Assembly (NCBI GenBank): GCA_963783945.1
Contig: CAWAPS010000002.1
Location: 930,001 to 994,000 of the forward strand
Source of the DNA: CAWAPS01 sp963783945
GTDB lineage: Bacteria; Actinomycetota; Acidimicrobiia; Acidimicrobiales; Palsa-688
Direction of reading: 5' to 3'
Length of the DNA: 64,000 bases
Positions 1-9,759 of this stretch are shown here, one piece after another. Below the pieces are notes generated by a model. It was given only the letters and a program-made list of their open reading frames with translations. It had not been told where the DNA came from and did not search any database. The stretch's first letter is position 1. The number at the start of each line of letters is the position of its first letter. Made by a program: the position numbers and the translations under genes.

Positions 1-1
1 C

Positions 2-2432
2 GCCTACCCGGACCGACCAACGGCGTGGCTCAGCTGTGATCCCGCCGACGCCGAGCCGGTCCGGTTGGTGGCCGCCATGATCGAAACGCTCGGACGGGCC
101 TTCCATCAACCTGAAATGGGAGAAGACGCCCGCCAACTTTTGAGCCTGGACGGAGAGGTGTCCGCCGATGTCATGGCCGCCCTGGCCGACGACCTTGACG
201 AGCTAGACGGGCCTGGCGTGCTGGTGATCGACGATTTCCACCTAACCGGAGCGGCCGGGGCGGACACCGTGACCTTGTGGCTGGAGTGCCGGCCGGCCTC
301 TCTGCAGCTGGTCCTGGCCAGCCGGACCGATCCCGGCCTTCGGCTTCACAGGATGAGAGCCAACGAAGAACTGGTCGAGTTGCGCGATCAGGATCTGTCG
401 TTTTCTCCGGAGGAAACCAGAACGTTCCTCTCCGGGTTCGGTGTGAGTCTGAACGAGTGGGACCTCAATGTCGTCCACCAGCGCAGCGAGGGATGGATCG
501 CGGGCCTGCAGATGGCAGCACTGTCGATCCAGCGCTCACCCGATGCCGTCAGCGCCGCCGGTCGAGTCGAGCTGCATCGCCACACCGTGGCCGGGTATTT
601 TCTTGACGAGGTCCTCGACCGCCAACCTCCCGTGCTGGCCGAGTTTATGATGGCCACCTCGATCCTGGACGAACTGTCGGTGCCGGCATGCAACGCCCTG
701 TGCGGCCAGGGGGCGGCCGCCTTCCTCCAGCAGCTCTACGGCGCCCACCTGTTCGTGACCCGGGTGGACGATGAGGGCCCCACGTATCGCTACCACCAGC
801 TGATCAAGGAAGTCTTGCAGGCCCAGCTTCACCACAACGACCCGATGGGTGAGCGGCGCTTGCATGGGCGGGCCGCCCAATACCTGGCCGACGCCGGCCA
901 GGTGGGCCCGGCAGCGCGGCACTTGCTGGCCGCCGGCGATGAACGCGGTGCCTTTCGGCTGATTCGAGAACGACTCATCCTCGACTTTGAGACCAACACC
1001 AGGATGCGCAGCGCCTTGGACCTCGACGAGATCCGGCCCGAGCTTTTCGCCGGCAGCCCCGACCTGCTGGTCGCCCTGGCCGCCGATCTGCAGTTGCGAG
1101 GAGGGTTCGAGCGCGGCCGGCGGGCTCTGGCGCTCGCCCAAACAGCCGATATCGATCCAGCCCAACAGCCGGAGCTGGCCGCGCAGCTGGCCACGGCCAA
1201 CATCATGTACTTGGTCATCACCGGTCAGCTGCGAGAGGCCCTGGCCCACCGGCAGTGGGCGCGAACCCTCGACATCGACGGTGGTGCCGTCGACCCCTGG
1301 CCCCGCGCCCTCGACGTCGCGTGCGCCTACTGCCACACCTACCTCGGTGAGTTCGACGCGGCCCGCGAACTGGTCGGCACGGTCGCCTCCGCTGCGTTGA
1401 GCCCTCCGCCCGTCACCGACGTGCTTTGCCCTGGCCTCAAGAGCCAGATCGCTTTCGGGGAGGGCGCGCTCAGCCAGGCCGACATCTTCGCCGCTGGCGC
1501 GATGGAGTCGAGCCGCCGGCTCGGCTTCGACCACCACTACTTCGCCTTCCCGGGCCTACGCACTGCGGCCCGGTTAGCCCTGGAGCGACGCCACCTGGAC
1601 GCCGCCGCCCGCCTGGTCGAACAGATCCTGGAACTGGTCAGCGGCGGCCGCCCCTACTTCGAGTACTTCGCCCAGCTGGATCGAGCCCGGATCTGGGCTG
1701 CGGCCGGCAACGTCGACGAAGCCCTGAGCTCGCTGCCGGCGGCGCGAACCGCGCTGAGATCCGATCACTCAGTGCTCTTCTCCCAGGCCGACGAGCTGGA
1801 AGCTGGCCTCCGGCTCGAACTGGGCGATCGGAACGGGGCTCTGAGGATGGCCGAAGAGCTGCCCGAAGACCGGCGCAGGGTCATCTCCGCGCTGATCGCG
1901 CTCGAGGGCCAACGACCATCGAACCGCCAGCGAGGCCTTGAGCACCGCTCCCCCCCAGGGCCCAACCATCCGCTCCGATCTGGAGCTGCGCCTACTACGA
2001 GCCGGTATCGCGATCGTGGGAGCCTCGCCCCGAGCACCGGAACTGATCAGGCAGGCGGTCGCAGTGGCCGACCGCCACGGCTACGTGCAGACCGTGTTAG
2101 ACACGGCCCCACAAGTTGTCGACCAGCTCATCTCAGACTCAGCCCACTACCCGAACACCGACAACGTCCGCTCACTGATCGCCGCCGGTATAAACGCCCG
2201 CAAACACACCGTGGCGGGCCCCAACCGCGGCCACCTGCCCGACCCGCTCACCGAGGCAGAAATACGAGTGCTCGAAACGCTTCCCCAGCACCTGACCTAC
2301 GCCGACATGGCCGCCCAGCTCCACCTGTCCCTCAACACCGTCAAGACCCATCTACGTCGCATCTACATGAAGCTGGGCGTCTCCTCCCGCACGGCGGCGG
2401 TCAAGCGCGCCACCTCCATCGGCATCATCTGA
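2..2432 (+). pseudogene. MalT-type LuxR transcriptional regulator, 5' end outside window, frameshifted
   Basis: This is a large ATP-dependent LuxR-family regulator of the MalT type. The frame is already open at base 2, where the residues AYPDRPTAWLSCDPADAEPV resemble the NTPase region of the family, so the true start and Walker A lie left of the window. The STAND core (VLVIDDFH, VLASRTDPGLRLHRMRA) and a helical repeat region follow. The frame fails near base 1910: dropping one C of GGCC restores EGNDHRTASEALSTAPPQGP and joins the 3' part, which ends in a LuxR helix-turn-helix (LTYADMAAQLHLSLNTVKTHLRRIYMKLG) and a TGA at 2430-2432. It is a single-base frameshift, either decay or a sequencing error. 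The family normally senses a small inducer; the ligand here is unknown. Confidence 0.85.
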
Positions 2433-2883
2433 CCCCTGACAATGGCCTTTTTCCCGGTAAATGCTTCGAGGTTGGCGCATCTCATCCCTCCGCGGGTGAG
2501 CACCGCTCATCTGTTTCCGGTCCGGGTCGGGGAGGACCACACGTTGGTTGCGGCGGTCTTCCCTTTGGCCGCGACGATCTCGACCGATCTTGGCGCCGGT
2601 CGATGCCGTGCGAGACTACAGCCGCGGTACCCACGACCGCCCCGTGGAACCAACGACCGCACCGACGGCGGACCACAGGTGGCCTGGCACCACTTCGAGC
2701 ACGACACCGCCGTCTCGGTAATCCAAGGCCAGCCGCACCGCTGCGCCGGAAGAACTGCAGGTAGAAGGGCTGGATGGGATTCTAGGCACTCACACCACCT
2801 GGTGGTCTGAGCAGGCACCGTGATCAGCTCGGAGTCGTAGCCGCTAGCATCGACGGCCCGCCCCAGAGAAAGGAGACAAGCCG
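2433..2883. other. Intergenic, no supported gene
   Basis: About 450 bases between the LuxR regulator and the next gene. Open frames exist on both strands, but they are rich in Arg/Pro, have no recognisable domain and no good ribosome binding site. The only clear signal is the AAAGGAG at the right end that serves the gene at 2884. Confidence 0.5.
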
Positions 2884-3189
2884 ATGCGAATGATCCTCGA
2901 GGTCGAATTCCCAGCGGAGCCGTTCAACGCAATGGTCCGAGAGGGCTCGGTCGGCCAGACGCTTCAGGGCATTCTGCAGGACATCAAGCCTGAAGCCGCC
3001 TATTTCACAGAGCGGGACGGACATCGGGGCGCGATCCTGGTCGTGGACCTGTCGGACCCGGCACAGGTTCCTGCGTTCGCGGAGCCCTTCTTCCTCGTGT
3101 TCAATGCCCACGCAAAGTTCCGAATCTGCATGACGCCCGACGACCTGGGCCGGGCGGGCCTCGACGAGATCGGCCAAAAGTACGCCTGA
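2884..3189 (+). CDS. Conserved small actinobacterial protein of unknown function
   Basis: A 101-residue soluble protein with ATG preceded by AAAGGAG about 8 bases upstream. It starts MRMILEVEFPAEPFNAMV and ends in a stretch (AILVVDLSDPAQVPAFAEPFF ... MTPDDLGRAGLDEIG) that I recognise as a recurring family of small actinobacterial proteins, probably with a ferredoxin-like or dimeric alpha+beta barrel fold. There is no catalytic motif, signal peptide or membrane segment. It stands alone between a regulator and a transporter remnant, so context gives no function. Confidence 0.75.
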   Translation: MRMILEVEFPAEPFNAMVREGSVGQTLQGILQDIKPEAAYFTERDGHRGAILVVDLSDPAQVPAFAEPFFLVFNAHAKFRICMTPDDLGRAGLDEIGQKYA

Positions 3190-3273
3190 CGTTGGGACGC
3201 GTCGGATCTGACAGTTGGGTATGGGCAAAGGGTCATTGCGTCCAGATCTCCGTCTGGAATCCCGCGTCACATA

Positions 3274-3615
3274 TTGCGGTTGGCCGCCACCTCGGCTGCG
3301 CCCAATGTCGCAGCGGCGTGCGTCACGTTGCTCATCACAGGTGCGACGGCCTTCTGTTTTGTCACGTTGTGTTCGACCACGCTTCAGTTGCACAGCTCGA
3401 GCGCCTATCGGGGCCGGATCATGGCACTTTGGGTGTTTGTCTGCCTGGGGACCACACCCATCGGTAGCATTTTGACCGGGTCGATCATCTCGGCCGGTGG
3501 CCCTCGGGTGGCGTTACTGGTTGGTTCGGGGGCTTGCCTGGCCGCCCCGGTGTTAGCCGCGTTCGTGCACACCCCACCCCACCCCGACGACGCGCTCACG
3601 GATCTTGCGCAGTGA
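3274..3615 (+). pseudogene. C-terminal remnant of an MFS transporter (EntS-like)
   Basis: About 110 residues match the last three or four membrane helices of a major facilitator permease of the enterobactin-exporter/MFS_3 type: a hydrophobic helix (VAAACVTLLITGATAFCFVT), the loop SAYRGRIMALWVF typical of that family, the next helix (TTPIGSILTGSIISAGGPR) and a final helix before a charged tail. Family members have about 400 residues and 12 helices, so the first two thirds are missing. No ribosome binding site precedes the open frame. Treat it as a truncated pseudogene. Confidence 0.7.
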
Positions 3616-3879
3616 CGAGTCGACAGCGCACCTCCGCCAACGTCTTGTTAGGCGGGAGCCTGGAAGTCTTGGATCGGAGACTGCGCCGCCAGGTCGGACC
3701 CTCGTCGAGCGTTGTGGGGAGCAATCCCGAAGGGTTGGGGGAGTGTCGTCGTCGATGTCTCATCCCAGACCTTTGACAGGAGCGGTTCGTTCGCGGTCGG
3801 AGAGATGCTCATCGTGCCGCGGGCTAGCATTCGTCTCACCGAGCTGAACATATGACCTCGGACAAGGAGAAGCTCGCCC

Positions 3880-5586
3880 ATGCATGACCTGGTGATTCGA
3901 GGAGGAACGGTCGTCGATGGGACGGGAGCTCCCGCCCGAACAGCCGACGTAATGGTCGACGACGGCCTTGTTGTCGAGGTGGGCCGGGCCGAAGGCAGAG
4001 CACGTCGAACTCTTGACGCTGACGGTCTGCTCGTCACCCCAGGCTGGGTCGATGTTCATACCCATTACGACGGCCAGGTCTTCTGGGACCCGCTGCTCAC
4101 CCCCTCCTCGTGGAACGGCGTGACCACAGTTGTGATGGGCAACTGCGGAGTGGGCTTCGCACCGGCCCATCCTGACCTGCACGACTGGTTGATCGAACTG
4201 ATGGAGGCGATCGAGGATATCCCGGTCCGCACCTTGGCACAGGGAGTCCCATGGGGATGGCAGAGCTTCTCTGAGTACATGGACTGCCTCGACGGCACCC
4301 CACGGGCAATCGACGTCGGGGTGCTTGTTCCTCATGGCGCGGCGCGTGGATTCGTGATGGGCGAACGCAGTGTCACCGAGCTGGCAACACCTGAGGAGAT
4401 CGAGGCGATCGTCGCGCTAATGCGCGACGGTATGCAGGCGGGCGCCCTCGGTTGCTCCACCAACCACATGACGGTGAAGAAAGCGATCGTGCCTGGCACC
4501 TTTGCTTCGGAGCAGGAGATTCTTGCCGTCGCTTCGGTGGTGGGAGAGTTCGGCGGGCTCCTGCAAACAAACCCGGGCGGATTCTTGGGAGAGTCACCCG
4601 AGGGCACGGCCGAGAATGAGATCGAGCTGATGCGCAAGATGTCGGTCGCAGGCCGTGGCTGCATGGTGACCTATCCCGTCGTGCAGTACGAGGACGAGCC
4701 CAACTTCTGGCGGAGGATCGTCGACTGGTCCGCTCAGGCCAATCAGAACGGGGCCTATCTGGTCCCACAGGTGCTCGGCCGTCCTCTTAACTCGATCGCG
4801 TCGCTCCGCGGCAACAGCATCTTTGACGCCGCTACAACCTTTGCTCAGTCTCGCAGCTTGCCGGTCGCAGAGCGACTGCAGTATCTGAGAACGCCCGAGG
4901 TGCGAGCCCAGGTTCTCTCAGAGATGGCCTCCGCTAAGCGTGGATTTCACCGCATGGAGCTGATCTTCCCCATGCAGGACCCGCCCAACTATGAACCCCT
5001 GCCTGACGCGAGCGTCGCCGCGATCGCCCGACAGCTGGGCCGTCCCGCCGAGGAGGTGTTCTACGACATGCTGCTCGAGCAGGACGGCGAGGCGACCTTC
5101 CTCGCCATCTCCATGAACTACGCCGAGCGCAACGGCGACGTCATCCTTGAGATGATCGAGCACCCCATGACGATCCTCGGCCTTGGTGATGGAGGGGCTC
5201 ACTGTGTCGGCTTGTGCGATGCTACGACTCCCACGACCGTGCTGACACAGTGGGTCCGGGACCGCACCCGTGGCCGGCGGTTGGCTCTCGAGCGCGCCGT
5301 CTACGAGCTCACCCGCAACCCAGCCGAGCATTTTGGCCTGCACGATCGCGGCGCCTTGGTCCCGGGCCTGCGAGCCGATGTGAACCTCATCGACCTCGAC
5401 CGGCTGCGGCTCGGCAAGATGGAGTTCCTCGACGACCTGCCCGGAGGGGCCCCTCGGGTGATCCAGCGGACCACTGGATATGTCGCCACCATCGTTTCCG
5501 GGGAGATGGCCTTCGACGACGGACACGACACCGGTGCCCGGCCCGGTCGCACCATCCGGCATCGAGCGAAGCTTCGACAGCGTTAA
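3880..5586 (+). CDS. N-acyl-D-amino-acid deacylase family amidohydrolase
   Basis: A 568-residue metal-dependent amidohydrolase of the D-aminoacylase branch (amidohydrolase_3). The N-terminal beta-sandwich strand (LVIRGGTVVDGTG) leads to the metal motif HTHYDGQ (His60, His62), followed by the Cys of GNCGVGF (about Cys89) that replaces the carboxylated Lys as metal bridge in D-aminoacylases. LGDGGAH near residues 435-441 carries the catalytic Asp. The C-terminal NPAEHFGLHDRGALVPG and ADVNLID segments are typical. Length is normal for the family. The ATG follows AAGGAG. Substrates are probably N-acyl-D-amino acids or related cyclic amides; specificity cannot be read from sequence. Cytoplasmic, apparently monocistronic. 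Confidence 0.88.
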   Translation: MHDLVIRGGTVVDGTGAPARTADVMVDDGLVVEVGRAEGRARRTLDADGLLVTPGWVDVHTHYDGQVFWDPLLTPSSWNGVTTVVMGNCGVGFAPAHPDLHDWLIELMEAIEDIPVRTLAQGVPWGWQSFSEYMDCLDGTPRAIDVGVLVPHGAARGFVMGERSVTELATPEEIEAIVALMRDGMQAGALGCSTNHMTVKKAIVPGTFASEQEILAVASVVGEFGGLLQTNPGGFLGESPEGTAENEIELMRKMSVAGRGCMVTYPVVQYEDEPNFWRRIVDWSAQANQNGAYLVPQVLGRPLNSIASLRGNSIFDAATTFAQSRSLPVAERLQYLRTPEVRAQVLSEMASAKRGFHRMELIFPMQDPPNYEPLPDASVAAIARQLGRPAEEVFYDMLLEQDGEATFLAISMNYAERNGDVILEMIEHPMTILGLGDGGAHCVGLCDATTPTTVLTQWVRDRTRGRRLALERAVYELTRNPAEHFGLHDRGALVPGLRADVNLIDLDRLRLGKMEFLDDLPGGAPRVIQRTTGYVATIVSGEMAFDDGHDTGARPGRTIRHRAKLRQR

Positions 5587-5833
5587 GCCGCGTCGACGGC
5601 TTCTCTCCCTCCGAGACCCTTCAAGGGTATGGCGTGCATGCTGGTCGCCACGTGGTCAAAGCCACCAGCGCCGTGGCGCTTCAGGGGCAGGGATGATTGC
5701 CCTACCGATGCCCAATCCACTCCTGTGATCACCGCCACGCGTCTTTGCATCAGGACTCTTTCGAGCAATTCTCGAAGGTTATAGTCGGCTCGCCAGCGGC
5801 ATCGTACGAGCCGCACACGGCAGGAGGTGTGAT

Positions 5834-6616
5834 TTGAGATCGCGGTTCACTGACAAGGTCGCCATCATCACCGGAGCCAGCACCGGGTTAGGTCCCGTGA
5901 TGGCCAAGATGATGGCGGGCGAGGGCGCCAAGGTGGTCATCGCCGCACGCCGTTTCGAGCTGCTCAAGCAGACCGCCGACGAGATCGGTGAAGCGGCAAT
6001 CGCAGTCCAGGCCGATGTTACTCGTGAGGAGGACGTTGCCGCGATGGTCGATGCGGCGATGAGCAAATGGGGCCAAGTCGATATCATGATGAACAACGCC
6101 GCGCTGCCGGGTACCGACAAGTACCTGTGGGAGCAAACCCTCGACAACTGGAACGACACGATCGCCATCGACGTGACCGCCGCGATGCTGTGTACCCGCG
6201 AGGTGCTGCGCCGCTCGATGCTCGAGCGTCGAACGGGAGCCATCGTCAACTTCTCGTCAGGAGCGGTGCTCACGGGCGAACCTCGCAAGAGCCACTATGC
6301 GGTCGCCAAGGTCGGCCTGCACGCGCTCACCAAGGTGACCGCCGTGGAGGCGGGGCCGTACAACATCCGCTGCAACTGCGTGATCGTCGGCCCGCTCGAT
6401 ACAGAGCTTCTCCGGAACTTCCTCAAACGCAGGGCAGGTGAGGAAGGAACCACTTACGAAGAGAAGCGGGCGGCCTTCGCCGCGCCGTTTGCTTTGCAGA
6501 GGTTCTGCGCACCCGAGGAGATCGCTGAAGCAGCGATGTTTCTGGCGTCGGACGAAGCCAGCGTGATCACTGGTCAATCGATCTCGGTCGATTCCGGCCG
6601 CTTCATGCTCGGCTAA
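5834..6616 (+). CDS. SDR family oxidoreductase
   Basis: A classical short-chain dehydrogenase/reductase of 260 residues, NAD(P)(H)-dependent and cytoplasmic. The cofactor motif ITGASTGLG is at residues 12-20, NNAA at 87-90, the catalytic Ser at 141/142, and Tyr155-x3-Lys159 in SHYAVAK. The C-terminal ITGQSISVDSGRFMLG is the usual SDR end. The start is TTG with GGAGGTG five bases upstream, the only plausible signal. It follows the amidohydrolase after about 250 bases without a clear terminator. The substrate is not deducible; relatives oxidise secondary alcohols or reduce ketones in lipid and terpenoid catabolism. Confidence 0.88.
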   Translation: MRSRFTDKVAIITGASTGLGPVMAKMMAGEGAKVVIAARRFELLKQTADEIGEAAIAVQADVTREEDVAAMVDAAMSKWGQVDIMMNNAALPGTDKYLWEQTLDNWNDTIAIDVTAAMLCTREVLRRSMLERRTGAIVNFSSGAVLTGEPRKSHYAVAKVGLHALTKVTAVEAGPYNIRCNCVIVGPLDTELLRNFLKRRAGEEGTTYEEKRAAFAAPFALQRFCAPEEIAEAAMFLASDEASVITGQSISVDSGRFMLG

Positions 6617-6736
6617 GACGCAACCCAAAGGCGCACGGCAGTGGTCACGAGGAATCGACCGCGCAGGTCTGGCAACTGCAGACAGCGTCGAGTTCCCCGG
6701 CCACGAAGTTGCTACGGGACGGGACGACCGAGGTCT

Positions 6737-7411
6737 CTAGAGTTTCTGCACGAAGCTGACGCCGTCACCCAGCGGCACGAGAACGACCTTTACCCGTGGA
6801 TCCTCGGCGATGGCATCATTGAGGGACCGGATGGCAGACACGCTTTCATCGTCCGCACCGTCGTCGACGACGCGGCCCCCTTGGAGCATGTTGTCGAGAA
6901 GCAGGAGCCCACCGGGTCGTAGACGAACCAGGACCTCTTCGTAATACTCGGCATATCCGGTCTTGTCGGCGTCGATGAACGCAAAGTCGAACTGCGGTTC
7001 GGGCGGCAAGGAGCGAAGGGTTTCGAGTCCGGGACCGATCCGCAATTCGATCCGCCCCGCGACCCCAGCCTTCTGCCACGCCTCCCGGGCGATTGCCGTC
7101 CACTCCTCGCTGACGTCACAACAGAGCAGCTGCCCCTCGGGACCCAGGCCCCTGGCCACGGCAAGAGCCGAATAACCGGTGAACGTGCCGATTTCCACGG
7201 CTCGCTTCGCTCCCATGGCCCGAACCAGCATCTCCATCAGCACCGCTTGGTCGTCACCGATCTGCATGCCTGCGGCCCGCCCGGTCTTCTCCTCGGTGAC
7301 GTGCTGGAGATCCAGTTGGTCGGTATCGGGAGGGGTGGAGTGTGCTGCCGAGTAATCATCGATCACGGGATCGATGTACCGGCTCCGCCTACGTGCCGTG
7401 GATGGGTTCAT
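6737..7411 (-). CDS. SAM-dependent O-methyltransferase (caffeoyl-CoA OMT family)
   Basis: A class I SAM-dependent methyltransferase of 224 residues in the catechol/caffeoyl-CoA O-methyltransferase family. The SAM site is AVEIGTFTGYSALAVARGL, followed by an acidic strand end (LLCCDVSEEW) and the metal-binding FAFIDADKTGYAEYYE, with LDNMLQGGRV near the C-terminus as in metal-dependent family members. I start it at the ATG at 7411 (MNPSTARRRSRYI), preceded by GAGGAAGAG; an upstream TTG in frame at 7435 is less likely. It lies 78 bases downstream of the PadR gene on the same strand, so co-transcription and PadR control are likely. The substrate is probably a catechol-type phenol. Confidence 0.87.
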   Translation of the reverse strand: MNPSTARRRSRYIDPVIDDYSAAHSTPPDTDQLDLQHVTEEKTGRAAGMQIGDDQAVLMEMLVRAMGAKRAVEIGTFTGYSALAVARGLGPEGQLLCCDVSEEWTAIAREAWQKAGVAGRIELRIGPGLETLRSLPPEPQFDFAFIDADKTGYAEYYEEVLVRLRPGGLLLLDNMLQGGRVVDDGADDESVSAIRSLNDAIAEDPRVKVVLVPLGDGVSFVQKL

Positions 7412-7489
7412 GTCTCTTCCTCGACCTTCTCGCAATCGTTTGGTTTCGTGCCGCTCTCCCGGCGAGGCGCAGGGGTCCCGGCGACGCCT

Positions 7490-7933
7490 TCATCCTTCGA
7501 CCAGCAGCTGGTAGAGCTTCTGGCGTGCTTCGCGGACAATGGTCAACGCCCTCTCCATCTGCGCCGAGTCCGCGACCTCGCTCACCTGCCTGGCCGCAGT
7601 GTGCAGGTTCCCGACCGCAGCACGCAGGTCAGCCCACTGAGCACCTTCAGGGTTGGCTTCCGCGTCCCACCGGGCGGCCAAGCCCATCCGCACTGCCTGC
7701 TCCGCCTCACCCCGGCCGGAGTCGGTGATCTCGTAGACCCGCTTGCCATCGTCGTCTCGCCCCCTCAGCAGATCCGCCTCTTCGAGCAGCTGCAGAGTCG
7801 GGTAAACCGACCCCGGACTCGGACGCCAAACCCCCCCGCTGCGTTGTTCGAGCCGGCGGATGAGCTCGTATCCGTGAGCCGGGCCGTCGAGGAGAACGAG
7901 AAGGAGCAACGGCCGCAGCTGGCCGCGGCCCAT
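7490..7933 (-). CDS. PadR-family transcriptional regulator
   Basis: A winged-helix PadR regulator. From MGRGQLRPLLLLVLLDGPAHGYELIRRLEQ the N-terminal HTH is unmistakable, followed by the wing (SPGSVYPTLQLLEEADLL ... GKRVYEITDSGR) and a C-terminal dimerisation helix ending KLYQLLVEG. I use the ATG at 7933. The same frame upstream encodes GGRDGHAHDRGGFGRRGRR, a Gly/His/Arg-rich leader common in actinobacterial PadR proteins, so a GTG at 7993 is a real alternative. PadR proteins are phenolic- or drug-responsive repressors, often autoregulated; a perfect palindrome lies just upstream and the downstream target is probably the O-methyltransferase. Confidence 0.88.
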   Translation of the reverse strand: MGRGQLRPLLLLVLLDGPAHGYELIRRLEQRSGGVWRPSPGSVYPTLQLLEEADLLRGRDDDGKRVYEITDSGRGEAEQAVRMGLAARWDAEANPEGAQWADLRAAVGNLHTAARQVSEVADSAQMERALTIVREARQKLYQLLVEG

Positions 7934-8023
7934 CCGCCGGCCCCGTCGCCCGAAACCACCCCGATCATGCGCATGCCCATCGCGTCCTCCCACCGAACCG
8001 ATACTATGCCGATAGATCGTTAA

Positions 8024-8043
8024 TATCAAGAATAATCTTGATA
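8024..8043. promoter_or_regulatory. Perfect palindrome upstream of padR-like gene, likely operator
   Basis: Two 8-base arms, TATCAAGA and TCTTGATA, are separated by ATAA. The site is in an unusually A+T-rich stretch that also contains GATAGATCGTTAATATC and sits 30 to 110 bases upstream of the two candidate PadR starts. Inference: an autoregulatory operator for the PadR protein. The T-A-rich dyad is of the kind PadR proteins bind. Confidence 0.6.
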
Positions 8044-8159
8044 GGTCGGTGAATCGGCCCACGCAGTCGAGCAGACCGAGCTCGCCGATCCGACCGCGGC
8101 TGTCGCCCCCTCCGATCCCCTGCCAGTTCTGCCTCGCTTCGAATTGGGGCAAACAAACG

Positions 8160-8555
8160 TCAAGGGGCTGGCGATGACACCTTGTAGCCCATGAGACGAG
8201 CGGCACTGGCCATTCGTTCGTCATAGGTGACGATCTCGTCAAGCTCAGTACCGATGTGTCCGGCAGTGGCCAGATGAATGGCGTCCAAGGAGCGCAACTC
8301 GATCGGCAGCAGTACTCCGGCTGCGTTGAGTACCCGGTCATTGACGCGTACGAGGTCAACGCGGGCCAGAACTCGACGCCCGGCGGTCAGAGCGGCGTCT
8401 CCCCCCGGCAGTAAGGCCCGGTGCACCTCCGTGCGGGCCAGCGCACTGGATATCAAGGGGCGGCGGCGATGCAGATACTTCCGCAAGGCGTCGGACTCGG
8501 GCTCCCGAACAGCGAGCTTCACGATGGCCGACGAGTCGATATAGGTGACTGCCAC
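8160..8555 (-). CDS. vapC: PIN-domain ribonuclease toxin, VapC family
   Basis: A 131-residue PIN-domain protein starting MAVTYIDSSAIVKLAVREPES, with the first catalytic Asp in YIDSSA, the Glu in ARTEVHRAL, and the later acidic residues in LRSLDAIHLATA and VTYDERM. These are the four acidic positions that bind Mg2+ in VapC RNases. Length is standard. Its start lies 3 bases after the stop of the antitoxin gene, the usual antitoxin-first arrangement. VapC toxins cleave tRNA or rRNA when the labile antitoxin is degraded. Confidence 0.9.
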   Translation of the reverse strand: MAVTYIDSSAIVKLAVREPESDALRKYLHRRRPLISSALARTEVHRALLPGGDAALTAGRRVLARVDLVRVNDRVLNAAGVLLPIELRSLDAIHLATAGHIGTELDEIVTYDERMASAARLMGYKVSSPAP

Positions 8556-8558
8556 GGT

Positions 8559-8834
8559 TTACCGTTCGTCGCGTCGAAGCCGCGTGAGGGTAGCTGACGG
8601 CGCTTCGACGTCGTCAGGGAATTGCATCGGTTCGGGAAGATCATCAAGGTCGGCCGATGCAGGATCGATCTCGCCTGCGGCTCGCATCTGCTCCAAGGGA
8701 TTGCCCGCAGGAAGAGGGGTGAGCTGGGCAATCGGACGGCCACGGTCGGTGATCTCGATGACCTCGCCCTTCTCGACGAGCCTGAGCAACTCACTGGCCC
8801 TTTGGCGTAACTCCCGCACACCCACCGATGTCAT
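8559..8834 (-). CDS. vapB: Phd/YefM-type antitoxin of the VapBC pair
   Basis: A 91-residue protein whose N-terminal half (MTSVGVRELRQRASELLRLVEKGEVIEITDRGRPIAQLTPL) is the Phd/YefM DNA-binding fold. The acidic, Pro-rich C-terminal tail would bind and neutralise the PIN toxin encoded 3 bases downstream. Such antitoxins repress their own promoter; the region just upstream (8835-8937) is the likely operator site, though no clean repeat stands out. Confidence 0.88.
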   Translation of the reverse strand: MTSVGVRELRQRASELLRLVEKGEVIEITDRGRPIAQLTPLPAGNPLEQMRAAGEIDPASADLDDLPEPMQFPDDVEAPSATLTRLRRDER

Positions 8835-8937
8835 ATGCTACTTGTAGCACTTCGAGGCCGGCGGTGCAACCCGGAGATCGGCGGCGGGATGCTCTGTTCT
8901 GTGTTCGGTTACAACCGATAGCCGGCAGTCGAGGAAG

Positions 8938-9759
8938 TCAGCCCAGCCTCTCATATAGGGGCCGCAACAGTTCCACAAAAGTCGCTGAACCAAGCTCCAC
9001 CGGCAACGGCTCCATGGTGTCGAGCACGCCATCGGCCGGCCCGGACCGGAGGGATACCAGAGGGTCGACGGTGGCCTGGTAGTCGACCAGAACCGGCCCC
9101 GCCCCGAACGGCCACCACGGCGCCACCTCGGACTCCCGGCCAGGTGCTGCGGCGCCGCCACCGGCCAATGCATCCAAGAGCACATCCTGCTCCCTGCCTC
9201 GCAGCAACAGGATCAGCCACGGGTCGCTGTCGAGCCGATCAGCCAGGACGTAGAGCACCGCCGCGACGTGCTTGCATGGGTTCTCCCAATCGGGACAGCT
9301 GCACTTGGCCCGAACGTCTACCCAGGCGCCCGGGAACAACGGCACACCGGCGGAGGCGAACACTCCCTCAAGGTCGGTCGGCACCTCTCCGTCCAATAAC
9401 CGGGCGACGAAGCCGACCTTGGCCCGCATCCCGTCCAGTATCAAGGACCACTGCTCGTCGCTCGGGACCGCCAGGGAAACGGTCACCAAGTACGGCCTGG
9501 GCCTCGACCCCTGCACCTGGGCCGCGAGCATCCCCCGCGACACCTCCACCTCGATCACCTGGCCAGTCCGGGCGTAGCGGCGGCCCCGCTGCATGCGGGC
9601 GCCGAGGCCGTACGAATCGAGCACCTCAAGGAAACGCCGGGACCACCACGAGGTGGCCATGGGACCGCGCTGCCGGGAAGTCGCAACCCCTCCCTCCACT
9701 GGCAGCGGGACCGACGGCGGGTACTTCTTCCACGGGTCGTCCCACTTCCGGGCCGGCAT
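8938..9759 (-). CDS. SWIM zinc-finger protein partnered with SNF2 helicase
   Basis: A 273-residue protein with a SWIM zinc finger near residue 165-185: VRAKCSCPDWENPCKHVAAVLY gives the CxCx(n)CxH ligand pattern. It begins MPARKWDDPWKKYPPS and has a long N-terminal beta-rich region (TSWWSRRFLEVLDSYGLGARMQRGRRYARTGQV) found in the actinobacterial family that always accompanies an SNF2 helicase. The ATG at 9759 overlaps the helicase stop by one base (TGATG), so the two are translationally coupled and probably act as one DNA-remodelling or repair complex. No function is experimentally assigned that I can name with certainty. Confidence 0.88.
   Translation of the reverse strand: MPARKWDDPWKKYPPSVPLPVEGGVATSRQRGPMATSWWSRRFLEVLDSYGLGARMQRGRRYARTGQVIEVEVSRGMLAAQVQGSRPRPYLVTVSLAVPSDEQWSLILDGMRAKVGFVARLLDGEVPTDLEGVFASAGVPLFPGAWVDVRAKCSCPDWENPCKHVAAVLYVLADRLDSDPWLILLLRGREQDVLLDALAGGGAAAPGRESEVAPWWPFGAGPVLVDYQATVDPLVSLRSGPADGVLDTMEPLPVELGSATFVELLRPLYERLG

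Noticed and set aside
536..1537. 333-codon minus-strand open frame
   Set aside because: It is antisense to the MalT-type regulator, has low-complexity Gly/Val/Gln composition and no domain; high G+C makes such shadow frames common.
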